From: Lytechinus pictus
Taxonomy: Eukaryota > Echinodermata > Echinoidea > Temnopleuroida > Toxopneustidae
Direction: 5' to 3'
Assembly (NCBI RefSeq): GCF_037042905.1
Contig: NC_087249.1
Span: 32,390,401 to 32,454,400 of the forward strand
Length of the DNA stretch: 64,000 nucleotides
The translations under genes and the position numbers were made by a program. Of this stretch, positions 13,403 to 26,100 are shown piece after piece. Numbering within the stretch: position 1 is the first letter of the stretch; every line of letters starts with the position of its first letter. The notes below the pieces were generated by a model. The model saw only the letters and a list, made by a program, of their open reading frames with translations. It did no database searches and was not told the DNA's origin.

Positions 13403-16400
13403 ATGAATTCCCTGACGGTGCGATCCCCAGCACCCTTTCAGCTCCCCCAAATCGAAGAACGCCCCCGAACAAGAACTTCAAAGAGTAGAAAAGGGCGGCT
13501 GCCTATCCCAGAGACTGATTCAGGGGCGTATCGGGCCCATTTTAGGAGATGGTGGGAAGATGAAGGTCGTGCAAAATTATACGAGAGTAAGTGGGTTATT
13601 ATTATTTTTTAATATCTTTCTTGCTGCCTTTCATTGTACCGCGTAATTTGGTGTTTGCTATCATAATACAATTTGCGCCTTTTATTTTTCATAGAAATTC
13701 TGTCAAACCCAAGAAACATAGTAATTTCATAGGCCTATATATAGAAACATCGAATTATGTATGATATCAGATAATTTGTTATCCTTTCAGATAGTTTAAA
13801 CACAATTTAATGTATAATTTATTATTGAATGAAAGAGTGTGGTCTAATTGTTTATTGAATACCATCTAGATAACTATAGTAGACCCTTTGTTTTGAATTT
13901 GGCCATAATTAGCGTATTTGACAGAATTCAGTCGTTCATAAGACAGTAACTTAGAATAATTTTTTTACTTGTATATGTATTGATACAAACCGAATCGTAT
14001 CATTAATGAGCCAAATATTAAAATCTTTTATTGCCTTTTTTTAAAACTTAATCTTCGTTGATTTATCTCAATAGACATCAATTAATAATTTCTAGTCTAT
14101 TTGTGGATTTTTTATTGTTTACTTTTTTTTATTGTTTACTATAGTTATTTTTCATTCATTCATTTTTCATTAATTGATTAATTCATTCATTCATTCATTC
14201 ATTCTTTCATTTTCCTTAAACTTATTCATTAGGTTTTCTTTATCACTTTGTTCATTTTCCAACGTCCCGTTCATTGTAATCCATCATGTTATTCTTTATA
14301 AAATTATATTCAATCATTAAAAAAATCCATCTTCTATATTCTAGAGGAAGATCCAATGATTGCCATTGGTAATCGAATCACGGAGGTACATGAGATGATA
14401 ACACCAAGAAACACAAGAGAAATTACCATAAACAGGTTGCAGACTCCTCTTAGAAATAAAGTCAGGGTAAGTGGCATCCTTTGAAGTGATAAATGGTTAT
14501 AAAAAAATATCACATTTTACCTTTTATTTTGTACATAAAAACCCCAGAAGCATCCCAAAACATTAACTTTCAATTTGTACAAAAAGAGAAAAGAACAGAA
14601 ATATTTAAAAGTTGATTTATGTTAAATATAAATATTTTCTAACAAAATAAATTTGGAATACAGAGGGGAAGACAAAGAGGGAGAGAAAGAAATAAAGTAA
14701 GAGGAATCGAGACAGTGGCGTAACTGGCATATTTCGTCAGGGGGGGGGGGCAAGCGACAAGGATGAGCAAGGTGGGGGGGGGGGGTAGTAGGCATGGACG
14801 TATAGGCACATTTTTTTTCAAGGGGGGCTGATAATCATTGCCCAAATATTAACTTCACAGTTTTAGGTCAATTTACACTAAAATACATGTAGTATGAAAA
14901 TATGAAGCGAGAGCTGAATTTTTTTCTGAAGATTTAGACCTAAAACGATACATTTTCTGCAATTAATTATGAATAGGATGGGTATCTTCCTTAATAAATT
15001 ATGCGAGCGCGAAGCACGAGCTAAAAATTTTGATATTCCTAACTGGACACTAGACATTCTAAGCAGTTTTACAGGATGGGTATCTAAATAGTCGTGCGAG
15101 CGCGAAGCGCGAGCTAAAATTTTTGATATTCCGCCTTAAGGACTGGATATTCTAAGCACTTTTAGTAACCATGAACAAATTGGTTTCTAACTGAATAATT
15201 AATTGAAGCGAGCGCAAAGAGCGAGCTGAAAATTTGAGATATTCCCCCCTGAAAAGTGGACATTCTAAGCACCTTTTTTTTTTAAACTATGTACTTCATT
15301 TAATTATGAAAAGGATGGAATTTTATGCGAGTGCGAAGCTCGAGCTGAAATTTTTGATATTCCGACCTAAGAACTTGATATTTTAAGCAATTTTTGTAAC
15401 CGTGAACAAATTGGTTTCTATGATATATTTTTTATTTTTTATATTCGGACCTGAAAATCGGACATTCAACTATTAACAGGATGGATATACCTAAACAGTT
15501 ATATGTGAGCACGAAGCGCGAGCTGAATTTTTTAAGAACTGGATATATAAGCACTTTTTGTAATCGTGAACAAATTGGTTTCTAACTAATCAATTGACGC
15601 GAGCGCGAAGTGCGAGCTGAAAAGTTTTGATATTTCAACCTGAAAACTAGACATTTATCTTAGGTATCCAACTAAAAAATTGATGCGAGCGCGTAGTGCG
15701 AGCGAAATTTTTATTGTTATAATCATATTACCTAAAAGTTGTTCTCTACCTTTTTCCTGTCCCTGGTCAGCCCAGTCCATCCTCACTATCGGTACAGAGA
15801 GCTCTAAAAGTCTCATTGCGTAAAAATCACAATTTACCGATACTATAAGTGTACAGTTTAGTTGACATTTACCGACACTAAGATGGTGGAACTAAAAAAC
15901 CGAATCAGTTGGAACAGCCCCGTGTGCCCGACAGTTTATCATTTTTTTCCGACAGTCTGCAGTCCAGTTTTTGTTTCCCCTTTCTCTTAAACTCTTTCTT
16001 CTCTTTCCCCTTCCCCCTTTTTCTCTTTCCTTTTTCCTCTTTTCTTTTTTCCCCTTTTTTCGCTTTTTTTTTTGCTTGTGACTCGTCAGGGGGGGGGAGC
16101 AGAATCGAGAGGAATATAAACAAGGCAGTAAGGGGTGGAGAGTGGGAAAAAGAAAAATTACAGAAGAAGGGAGGGAGAGGGGGAGTGTAAGGGAGAGAGG
16201 GAGAGAGAGGGGGTAGAGGGTGTCCCTATGTGAGGATGAGGCGGAAGGGGAGGGATGTTAAGGGCAACTGGAAGGATAAACTTCTATCTGGTTCCATTCC
16301 GTACAGTGTTTACCCTACTTGTTCATAATAACCTATCAATACCAATATTTACATAATTTCAATTAGTTAATTAATCGTGTGTTTATCTATATCTATCTCC

Positions 16401-19400
16401 TATTAGGAGCTCTCCATCATGACCCCTGCTACATTTCGACGGACCCGACGGCAAACAGTAGAGAAAAAGGTAAACCTCTAATTAGCCATTATCTTATCTT
16501 CCTCTACACGAAGTGGTATTAAACTTCAATAGACATGATATTGATTATGTATTTATGGAATTTATTATAGTACTACATGCATATTGCTATGATATTTTGA
16601 TTTATTCTCTTTTTATTGTTCGTAGTGTATTGTCTTTGTTTGATCAATTCTATTATTGTTTGTTTTTCATTTTTAGTTTGACGCCGCCCATCATTTCTTC
16701 AATGCAATAAAATCAGTACTGATTGTCGTCACAATATTCAGACGAAGAAGGAGGTAACAAAATTTGAGCTACAGTTTTTCCATCGTCATAGCATTTAGTT
16801 CAATAATATTAGAAGGCTTTAATAATTTTTAGACCGCACATCAAGTTGCACATCTTTGTTAACTTTATATATGCTCAGCTACAGCCGGGGTAATAATAAT
16901 ATACCAAGTATATTTCAGCGCCTTGAGCACTTAATCAATGTGGATTTGGCGCTTTATAAATACTCTATATTATTATTATTATTATATAGTTCAATCATCG
17001 TGATGTGTGGATATTCGATCAGCCATATAAATGCATTTATCTTTTTATTGATTTTGTTTTATTTAAGGAATATTTATCATAAATGTGAAAATCATATACT
17101 ATGATAACGAGATTTTAATATATGAATAGAATGATTAAAAGATCGATGGGTGAAATTACTCGATGAAAAAAATAACTGATTGAGAAAAGGGGCTATAATG
17201 GGCAAATTAAAATGGTTTAGTGTATCAAATCGATCCTACGCCGTCATTGACTAATGTTTTATTTAAAGGATCGTGACAGATATTTTTCATGACAATCAAT
17301 GTATTTCCAAATATCTATTACATTTTCCCACCCCCATATCATATATAATCGCATCACATAAAACCAGAAGTATGTTAACTAAGAGTGAAATAGTGGGGGT
17401 GTTATCATGATTTTTCGGGGAGGAGGAAAGATGACCTTACCTTCGTTCTGGATTGGCGATAGGACTATACCCAAACGCTTTCTTCCTTATGCTCATCATT
17501 CTTCTTTCTTCCCCCATTCGTCTCTTGTTATGTTTTTTAATCCTTATTGTATTCACTACTGGAAAAAAAAACACAGGGGAGAGGTCGCCCCGCTTCCCAT
17601 GCTCCCCCCCCCCCCTGTGTTGCTGCCACCGATGAAAGAGAATTTGAATATTCTCATCATCATTCTCGTATTATTTTGTACCAGGTATGTTCAAAGAGGA
17701 CCGATCAGGGATTCCCTGGATTCAGATATAAGATGTGAAGATTACAACCAAGCTTGGTTCTCAAATCAAGATAAGGAGAACGCAGATACGACTCCACAAA
17801 AGACAGTGGTAAGATAGGTTGACATTGTTTTCACATTGACGATTGTAATAAAGTAGATGATGGCAGTAATGAATGATGATGATGAGGAGGAGGAGATGGT
17901 GGTTATTATTATGATAATGGAAATGACAACAACAACGACGACGATGATGATGAATGGGAGCTGGTGGTTGTGATAGTCATGGTGGTGGTGAGATGATGGG
18001 GGTGAGATGATGATGACGATGATGAGAAGGATGATGATGATGACGATGATAATGATGAGGATGATGATGATGATGGTGATGATGGTGGTGGTGATAGTTC
18101 ATATTTCGGCGGGTTATATTAAGCATATTTTGAAATATAAATTTTTGTTTCACTGTTTTTACTCACCTACAGATTGGATACGATTATCAGTGCGATTTAA
18201 GAATGCAACCCAAATATAGGACTCATGAACAACTTGAAAGGGTAAGTAACTGACACCAACATAATTATACCGGTTTTAAAGGGGAAGTCCACCCCAGAAA
18301 AAAATTGATTTGAATAAATAGAGAAAAATTAAACCAGCATAACATTGAAAATTTCATCAAAATTGGATGTAAAACAAGAAAGTTATGATATTTTTAAGAT
18401 TCGCTTATTTTTCATAAAATAGTAATATGCACAACTCAGCAATATGCAAATTAGAAGTCGATGATATCCCTCCCTCATTATTTCTTTAGTTTTTTTATTG
18501 TTTGAATTATATAGTACTTCATTTTTTGTTTACAGATTTGAAAATAAGGATCAACTTGACTGAACCATATAGTATTGAACAATGCTAATCCCACAGGTTC
18601 CGGGAGGAATTAATAGTTGTTTCACTTTACACTGAGGAGAAAATTAGAATATTTCATGTTTTATATAATGAAATATAAATAAATAGTGAGTGGATCGCGT
18701 CATCGGTCTCCTCATTTGCATACAGACCAGGATATTTTGTGAAATCAAGCGAAACTTTAAAATGTCCTAACTTTCCTATTTTACATCCGATTTTGATAAA
18801 ATTTTCCATGTTTCAGTGTCAGATTTTTCTCATTTATCCAAATCAACTTATTATTTGGATGGACTTGTCCTTTTAAACAGGTAGATTGGTAATATTTCAG
18901 AAAGTGGTAGATTAACTATGAACATGTATGTTTTCCTGTTATTTTATCTGTAAAAGATTTGTACAATTCTGCTTATGCTGCTAACCAATCTTGAGGTAAA
19001 ATACCATTATTATTATCATTTAAAGATTTTGAGGGGGTTATAAAAAAGGTGCCCCCCCCCCCTTCAACGACGATTGAATATCCATGGGTTTTGAGGGTTT
19101 TAGTATTGTCTCGAATTGGGCAAAAATAGGGCAAAATAACAATTTTTTTTCCTTTTTCATTTTTATTCATCTACCTAATTATTACATGTATCTATTTGTT
19201 ATTCTATATTATTTTGTTATTCTATATTATATTTAGATCGCTCTGAAGATTCGAACCATAAAAACATTCCAGATGTTCCCAACTAAAATTGAAGAGGAGC
19301 TTTGTCGTAGGATATCCTACGGGTGCTATGACGATGGACGGGTTCTAGCCTATCAAGGGAGTAATCCACGTCGCTTCTATTACGTCATCTCAGGACAAAG

Positions 19401-20135
19401 TAAGAAAATATTGATTGTAAAATGATAATGATTACTCAATTTCACCTTTTCAATGTCACCTTATAAATTGATCTTTTTTTAATAGATTAGAAGGTCTTCA
19501 GATTTCAGATTTTTTTAGTTAACAGTCTTTGCTTTCAGATAGGTTTTACAAATTGTTTTATTGGTATTATTGTATAATAATGTGATTTTTATTTCATGCA
19601 GACCTACTATATTATATATGATATTGCGAAATAATGAAACATGTAATTCATTACGTACTTTTAAATTTGATAGGCATATAGGCATAAGCCCTTTTCAATA
19701 GCAACTATTATAATGTAATTGATTGAACGCAATTAACACAAAATTGTCACGTCCCCAATGATATTCGTTTTGCACATATTTAAATAGAATGTTAAGCGGT
19801 TGAATAAGTTGACCATGGACACTCTTGCTATAATGGATATACTGAAATATAAGACTTAACAATTGTATCTCATTTTCCATTCATTTCGTTTTTATCATGA
19901 CCAGTTGGTTTACTGCATACATACAAGTTACAGAGCGGAGAGGTTACGAAACCCGTTGGTGTTCACAATAGTGGATACAGCACTCCGGTAAGATAATATA
20001 CACAGACGTACAATATAATTTTAAAAAATCGTGTGTTTTAGAATGATTTTTGTTTTCATATGTTTTATCTGAAGAAAAAAAAACGCGTCACCTTTCCATA
20101 AAGACAAAGTGGAGCCGTAGTTTTGTTGAATTTAC

Positions 20136-20173
<38 letters not shown>

Positions 20174-23100
20174 GGCGGCTTGTCATTGTTCGAAACCCAC
20201 CTTCACCCGACAAAGGAAATTATAATTGGTATAGTGTCGAAAATCTGTCTATCTGACGGTCAATCGGATCGGGGTCGCCCTAGCCACTAACCCGTCTCTG
20301 TGGTCTAGTGGTTAAGGCACCGGCGTTCAAAGCTGGGGGCCCGGGTTCGATTCCCGGCAGAGACATTTTTTCGGCATCACCAATTTTTCCAAAGGGTAGA
20401 TAGCTCTGGGGAACCTTGATTTAAGCTACGCCTACCATTGTTCTCTTCATCCATTTCTTTACAATATATAAATATATATAGGCCTATATATATATATAAA
20501 TGTGTAAAGTTATACATGTACAACAGCTTTGGCAACTCTTTTATTCAAATATTGTAAAGAAATGGATGAAGAGAACAATGGTAGGCGTAGCTTAAATCAA
20601 GGGTTCCCCAGAGCTATCTACCCTTTGGAAAAATTGGTGATGCCGAAAAAATGTCTCTGCCGGGAATCAAACCCGGGCCCCCAGCTTTGAACGCCGGTGC
20701 CTTAACCACTAGACCACAGAGACGGGTTAGTGGCTATGGCGACCCCGATCCGATTGACCGTCAGATAGACAGATTTTCGACACTATACCAATTATAATTT
20801 CCTTTGTTATGTCGGGTGAAGGTGGGTTTCGAACAATGACAATGACTCTTCGCTGTATATTTAGAAATCCTTACGAAGATAAAAGTTATATTAAGAGTAA
20901 AATTCGGAACCAGAGAAGTATAAAGGGATGGAGGTGGAGTTGAGAGGATCGAAGTTAATCAAGTTAGTAATTACCTGATCATTTAATACTTGTTATGTTT
21001 TTCTCTTCTTTTTGAAGCGAGAAGAATTGGAGAAACGCACCCCACTCACCTCTCATATGGTATGCAAGGGAAACGTCGAAGTCTTGCTTCTTGAACTCGA
21101 GGTAAATCTTTCTATTCATTCCAAATGTAAAATGGTGGAAGGTAAAAGGGAAAGAAAGAGAAAGGGAGAGAAAATAAAAACGAAATAGAGAGGGCGATAG
21201 ATGAGAAGAACATCGATTAGAATGTCAATAAAATATGTATATTTATAACGAGAGAGAAAAAATATCATCTTGATCAGAAAGACATTTAAGTTTATTTTTA
21301 ATTTTTCTTATATACAGGACTTCCTTTATCTGATAGATCCTCCGGATGACCCTCCAATTGATTTCTTGAGGTAAATACGTCTCATTACCCCTTAAAAACT
21401 ATTTACAGCCACCTGAACTTTAACTGAATATAGGAATCGAAAACTTTAAGAGCCCAGAAACTTCATCGTCGCGCCATGTTCGAGTATGTAATTTATTAGC
21501 TGGCAATTAGGGATAAGTAAAATTGGGTAATGAATAGGCCTATAGATGTCGTTCTACCATAGTGTGGTCGACTTTTGTATGCCCTATAAGCATGATAAGA
21601 ACGGAATTTTCGCCTCGTCTCTGTCACGTCTCTAACCATGCAGAGGCGTCGATCCGGGGGGGGGGGCAAATATATCGTTTTGCCCCAATAATTCCTGATG
21701 TACAAAAATGAAATAAGATTGTAATGTTACACAAAAATCGGCAAGCAAGATTGAGATACACAACTCGTTCTTTATTTAAAATCGTGCTCAAAATATCCGC
21801 TTTTCAGATTGGAATATAAAAATTTTCAGCTCGCGCTTCGCGCTCGTATCATTTCTTTAGCAAAAACCCATACTTTTCATGATTAAATAGGTGAATAGAA
21901 TGTCCCGTTTTCAGTTCTAAACATCAAAAGAACTCCCGCTTCGATTTGCAATAATCGTTTATTGGATAGGCCTATATATCTTGTTTATTAAAAACGTCAA
22001 TTAAACTTCAGATCGAAATATCAAAATTATCAGCTCGCGCGCTTCGCGCCCGCGCATCTATTGTTCTTTTAGATACCCATCTTAATCATTGGTACAAAAA
22101 ATGCTTAGAATATCAAGCTTTCAGGTCAGAATATAAAAGATTTCAGCTCGCTCTCGGCACTCGCATTATCCTGTGTAGTGAGACATGTATCCTCCTCATG
22201 AGTCTCTACAAACAGTCCTAAACAGGTACCTTTTTCCTGTTTTCAAGTCAGTATACTAAAACAATTCGGCCTATGTGTGTGTGTGGGTGGGTGAGAATGT
22301 GTGAGGGTGGGTGGGTGCGTGAGTGTGTGTGCGTGAGTTTGTTTGATTTGTGTGATCGAGCGCAGATTTTGGCCCCCCCCCCATCTGAAAAATGGATCGA
22401 CGCCCCTGTAACCATGAAATATTCCCACGCTTCAACCACGCCCACTTTTTTCCATGACCCATGATGAAGGTTGGGAAATAGTGTGTGTGTGTATTTGTTA
22501 TTCATGGGTCAACGTGAGGGTGGGCGTTTTTGTGTGTGTGGGAGGGGTGGTACTGTCATGATGCTATGACCTCTTTTAAATTCAGATGATTCTTTTCGTA
22601 ATAATGTGTAATAATGGTAATATTATGTATAATAGTCAACAATAAAATTACATAATGCTTAAATTCTAACACTTCTAATGGGTTGCTTTATAGGATAACG
22701 ATATAAAGATGGTGGCGTATTTGCAAACTTCAATTACAATATTCTTATCAATTTGCACAAACAAGAATATACAAATTTAAGTTTCAATGGGTCTGAAAAT
22801 ATAAATGAAAAGATAGAACTGAAACTTTACAAGTATAATGACCATAAAACACCAAAGAATAGTAAGGTGAACGTATGATGGTCTTTTCTTTTCTTTTTCT
22901 TTCTTTCTTCGAAAGCAACCTTGATGAAATGAGTGACATTCTTATGTGGACTGTCTAACTTAAAAAAATAAAACTGTATTCCTTAGATTGCTTAACAACA
23001 AAGGCCTCCGTTGAACCTACGAATACAAAATCCATGTGAAACAAATGTGGACATTTTAAAAATAAAACCAAGTTGTCTGATCTTAAATCTTGAACAAGAG

Positions 23101-26100
23101 GAGTTTTAGATTATAACTTTCTGCAAACTTGTTAATTATTGATGAATTTTACGAACTTAAATTTTTTTTTTTCAGAGAACAGTCGATGTTCCGAGAGTTT
23201 CCAGTTGATGAGTTTCGTCAGTATCCGGACTCCATTCGGTCTCAGTACTATCCGTGAGTGTAGGAAATAGTTTTACAATATAAGCTTTAATATTTTGTCA
23301 TGCCATCACTATTTACCAAAGTTGTAATAAAAGATGCAAAGTATATTACTGTAATCAAACGAGGGGAATTATCCCTTGACTGCAATTAAGTTATGGTGAT
23401 TATATTCATTTAAACTTTTTTACCTGATGAGCATGATTCTGTTCAGGTGGGTGTTTCGTAAAGCTGTTCGTAAGTTAAGAGCGACTTTAAGAACGACTGG
23501 TGATCCTTTCTTGTGGTAAATGGTATATTCATTGGCGACGGTTTAGCGCATAAGAAAGGATCACCAGTCATTCTCAAAGTCGCTCTTATCTTACGAACAG
23601 CTTTATGAAACACCCGCCAGGATCATGATAGGTGACATCTAACCTTGTGTTTTTGTTAATCTTCCAGACCAAACAAAGTGATTTGTGAGGATGCTAATCA
23701 CACCAAGTGGCTATATCTCGTTATGTCGGTAAGGGTTTAATAAATCTTCGCCTCTCTCTCTCTCTCTATACATCATCTGATCTCTGCCTACCTCTCTTGT
23801 CTTAATGCTCGAGCTCGACCTTTATTTCTTTCCCAATAATCGCCTATACCCTGGATTAGGAAAGTATTATGCAATTATCATATTACACTCTGTGATCATA
23901 ATGTTTATGATGATGATGATGGGAAGGAGGAGGATGATAACGATTGCGATAACGAACATGATGATGATTATGATGATAATGATAATGAGGATGATGAGGA
24001 TGATGATGATTATTATTATTATTATTATTATTATGAGGAGGAGGAGGATAATGAGGATATTCATGATAATGACGTTGATTATGATGACGATGATGATGAC
24101 GATTACGACGATAATGATGATTGTAGTGATGATGACGTTGATTATGATGGAGGTGATTAAGTATGGGGGGAAGAAAAAGAAAGAACATTAGAGGAAGAAT
24201 ACCGGTTTTAATAATGATGAAAAAGTGACTTCAACAATGATAAATATATAACATTTGAATGTATTTAATGATAGTTTTGGGGATTACTCCGTTTCTTACA
24301 ATAGGGTGAATGTTGTTATCTACGCAAGCAGAACATACCAAGCACATCAAACCTCGATACACAGCCCTTGGTAGGAGGGGGTCCTCTAGGCGAGAATAAA
24401 CGACAGAGGAGACCCTCTCATGCAAACGGTCAGTTTAGTAAAGATGTATTTGAGAGAAAGGATAGTAATTTCATAACATTAAGTAATCTTTCATAAATGT
24501 AAACACGAGTTTAATTATTAACTGTACTAGATTGCAACATATTCCTAACGAATGAAATATTGAAATGTGTAAGGATTTGACTAAAATGTGAGTTCTTCCA
24601 TGGAACAAAAAAAGGAACATTTGGGGATTTTAAATGAATTCATTCTCTTAATTTGATGAACAAAGTTGAAACTTTATCAGTATTCCTGAGTCTGATAGTA
24701 GATATTGTCTCCAGTGTGATATTTATACAATGGCATTTCAACGGGTTTAAAAATCACGATATTACAGAATAGTTATTAAACTTTGTTTAGCATGAACATG
24801 ATAAAGGAATATTTCTTTGCTTTAATCATGAGCGAGATCAGTGTGGTTACAAAATGCTTGAAAGGGGTCCATTACACAATCACATGCATACATTTTCTTT
24901 AGAATGTATTTGCATAGAGAAATCTTTTCAGAATTAGCTACTTGTTCCTGTTGGCATGGTAAAACTTGAAATTCATTATTGAATTTCTTAACTTTTTAAA
25001 GTACATCAACGCTCATGCATGAGATAAGAGAGGGCGATCGAAGTGAATGAAAACCGGCCATGGAAAATATATAATACCATTTGAATCTTATTATCGATGA
25101 ACAAAGTTACATTAATGATTCAAGATGATTAATATGGTTTATCATTACAGAAATGATTGAGATGAGTATAGCAAGATATGTCGCAAAGCAGCGTTCATCT
25201 GTGCCCTATTTACCTGAGGTAAGTTCATTTTTTTACTGATAAACTTTGTGTCATTTCATTTTGTTTCATATCATATCATGTCATTTCATTTCATATCATA
25301 TCATATATCATATCATAATCATGTCATTTTATATCAAATCAGATCATAATCATGATGTCATGTCATTTCATTTCACTTCATTTCATTTCGTTTCAGTTCG
25401 TTTCATTTCATTTTATATCATATCATTTCATTTCATTCCATTCCATTTCGTTTCTTGTATTTTACTTTCATATCATCTCATATATCATTCAATTCCATGC
25501 CATACAATTCCAACTCATTTTATTTCATTTAAACATTATATGAAATTCATTGCAAATTATAGAATAATTCAATTTACGGATGTGATAGCAATTGCCACTT
25601 TAGTTATCAAATCCATAGAAGTTTTTTTTTAGATAAATATCATGAATATTTGACAAACATGATTGTCAATCAAGAACATATTTTTGTAATCAAATCATAT
25701 TCACTCATGAACTATACGTATTCATATTGATTAGTTCAATGTATTTGGAGTTTTCTATTTTCCAATATTAACGAATTACGCCATTTGACAACAGATTATG
25801 TCAGATAAATATATTAAAAAAACCCACACAAATTGTCTCAGAAATGAGAAAAATTAAACCAAGAATAGAGGCCGTAATATGTTATCCTGCATTAATCTGG
25901 GTCAATTTCTGTTTTCTATTGATGTTGTACTCTTATGCATTGGGGTGGCATTCAACCAGCAATTTTCTAGTATCCTTTATAAACTATAGCTTGTCTTTTT
26001 TTTTGTTATTTTCATATTTTGAAGAATGCCTATATAATTCAGAATATTGTGCACTCTCCTGTGTGATTGGGTTTCTTGATACTATAAGGTCATAAGAAAG

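Larger units (their letters stand above)
14713..16102. mobile_element. Probable degenerate hAT-like element carrying GCGAGC tandem repeats
   Basis: It begins CAGTGGCGTAACTGGC followed by G runs, the same left-end style as the element at 21641. It contains seven GCGAGCGCGAAGCGCGAGC-type units. AATCGAGA flanks it on both sides (14705-14712 and 16103-16110), a candidate 8-bp target duplication. The right terminus (GGGGGGGGAGCAG) is not a recognisable inverted copy of the left, so the outer boundary is tentative. It lies in intron 2 of the CNBD2-like gene. Confidence 0.45.
20181..20841. mobile_element. Foldback element with 287-bp arms, each carrying a tRNA-like gene
   Basis: The left arm (20181-20467) and right arm (20549-20841) are near-identical inverted copies around an 81-bp TA-rich spacer. 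Arm order is TGTCATTGTTCGAAACCCAC, then GGTCAATCGGATCGGGGTCG, the tRNA-like unit, CGGCATCACCAATTTTTCC, GGTAGATAGCTCTGGGGAAC and TTCTCTTCATCCATTTCTTT. The same family recurs at 60231-61290 and, rearranged, at 49397-49520. No reading frame. It lies between exons 19905-19987 and 21018-21101 of the CNBD2-like gene, so its pre-mRNA would contain a long hairpin. Confidence 0.85.
21641..22408. mobile_element. Non-autonomous hAT-like transposon with intact 8-bp target duplication
   Basis: The left end CAGAGGCGTCGATCC then 11 G; the right end, read inverted, CAGGGGCGTCGATCC followed inward by a G run. TAACCATG lies immediately outside both ends (21633-21640 and 22409-22416). CAG-starting inverted termini with an 8-bp duplication are the hAT hallmark. 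The interior holds three reverse GCGAGC-type repeat units and a GT-rich tract, with no transposase. Intron of the CNBD2-like gene after exon 21318-21370. Confidence 0.85.

Noticed and set aside
23867-24191. Met/Ile- and His/Asn-rich frames
   Set aside because: Translations of the GAT/ATT microsatellite.
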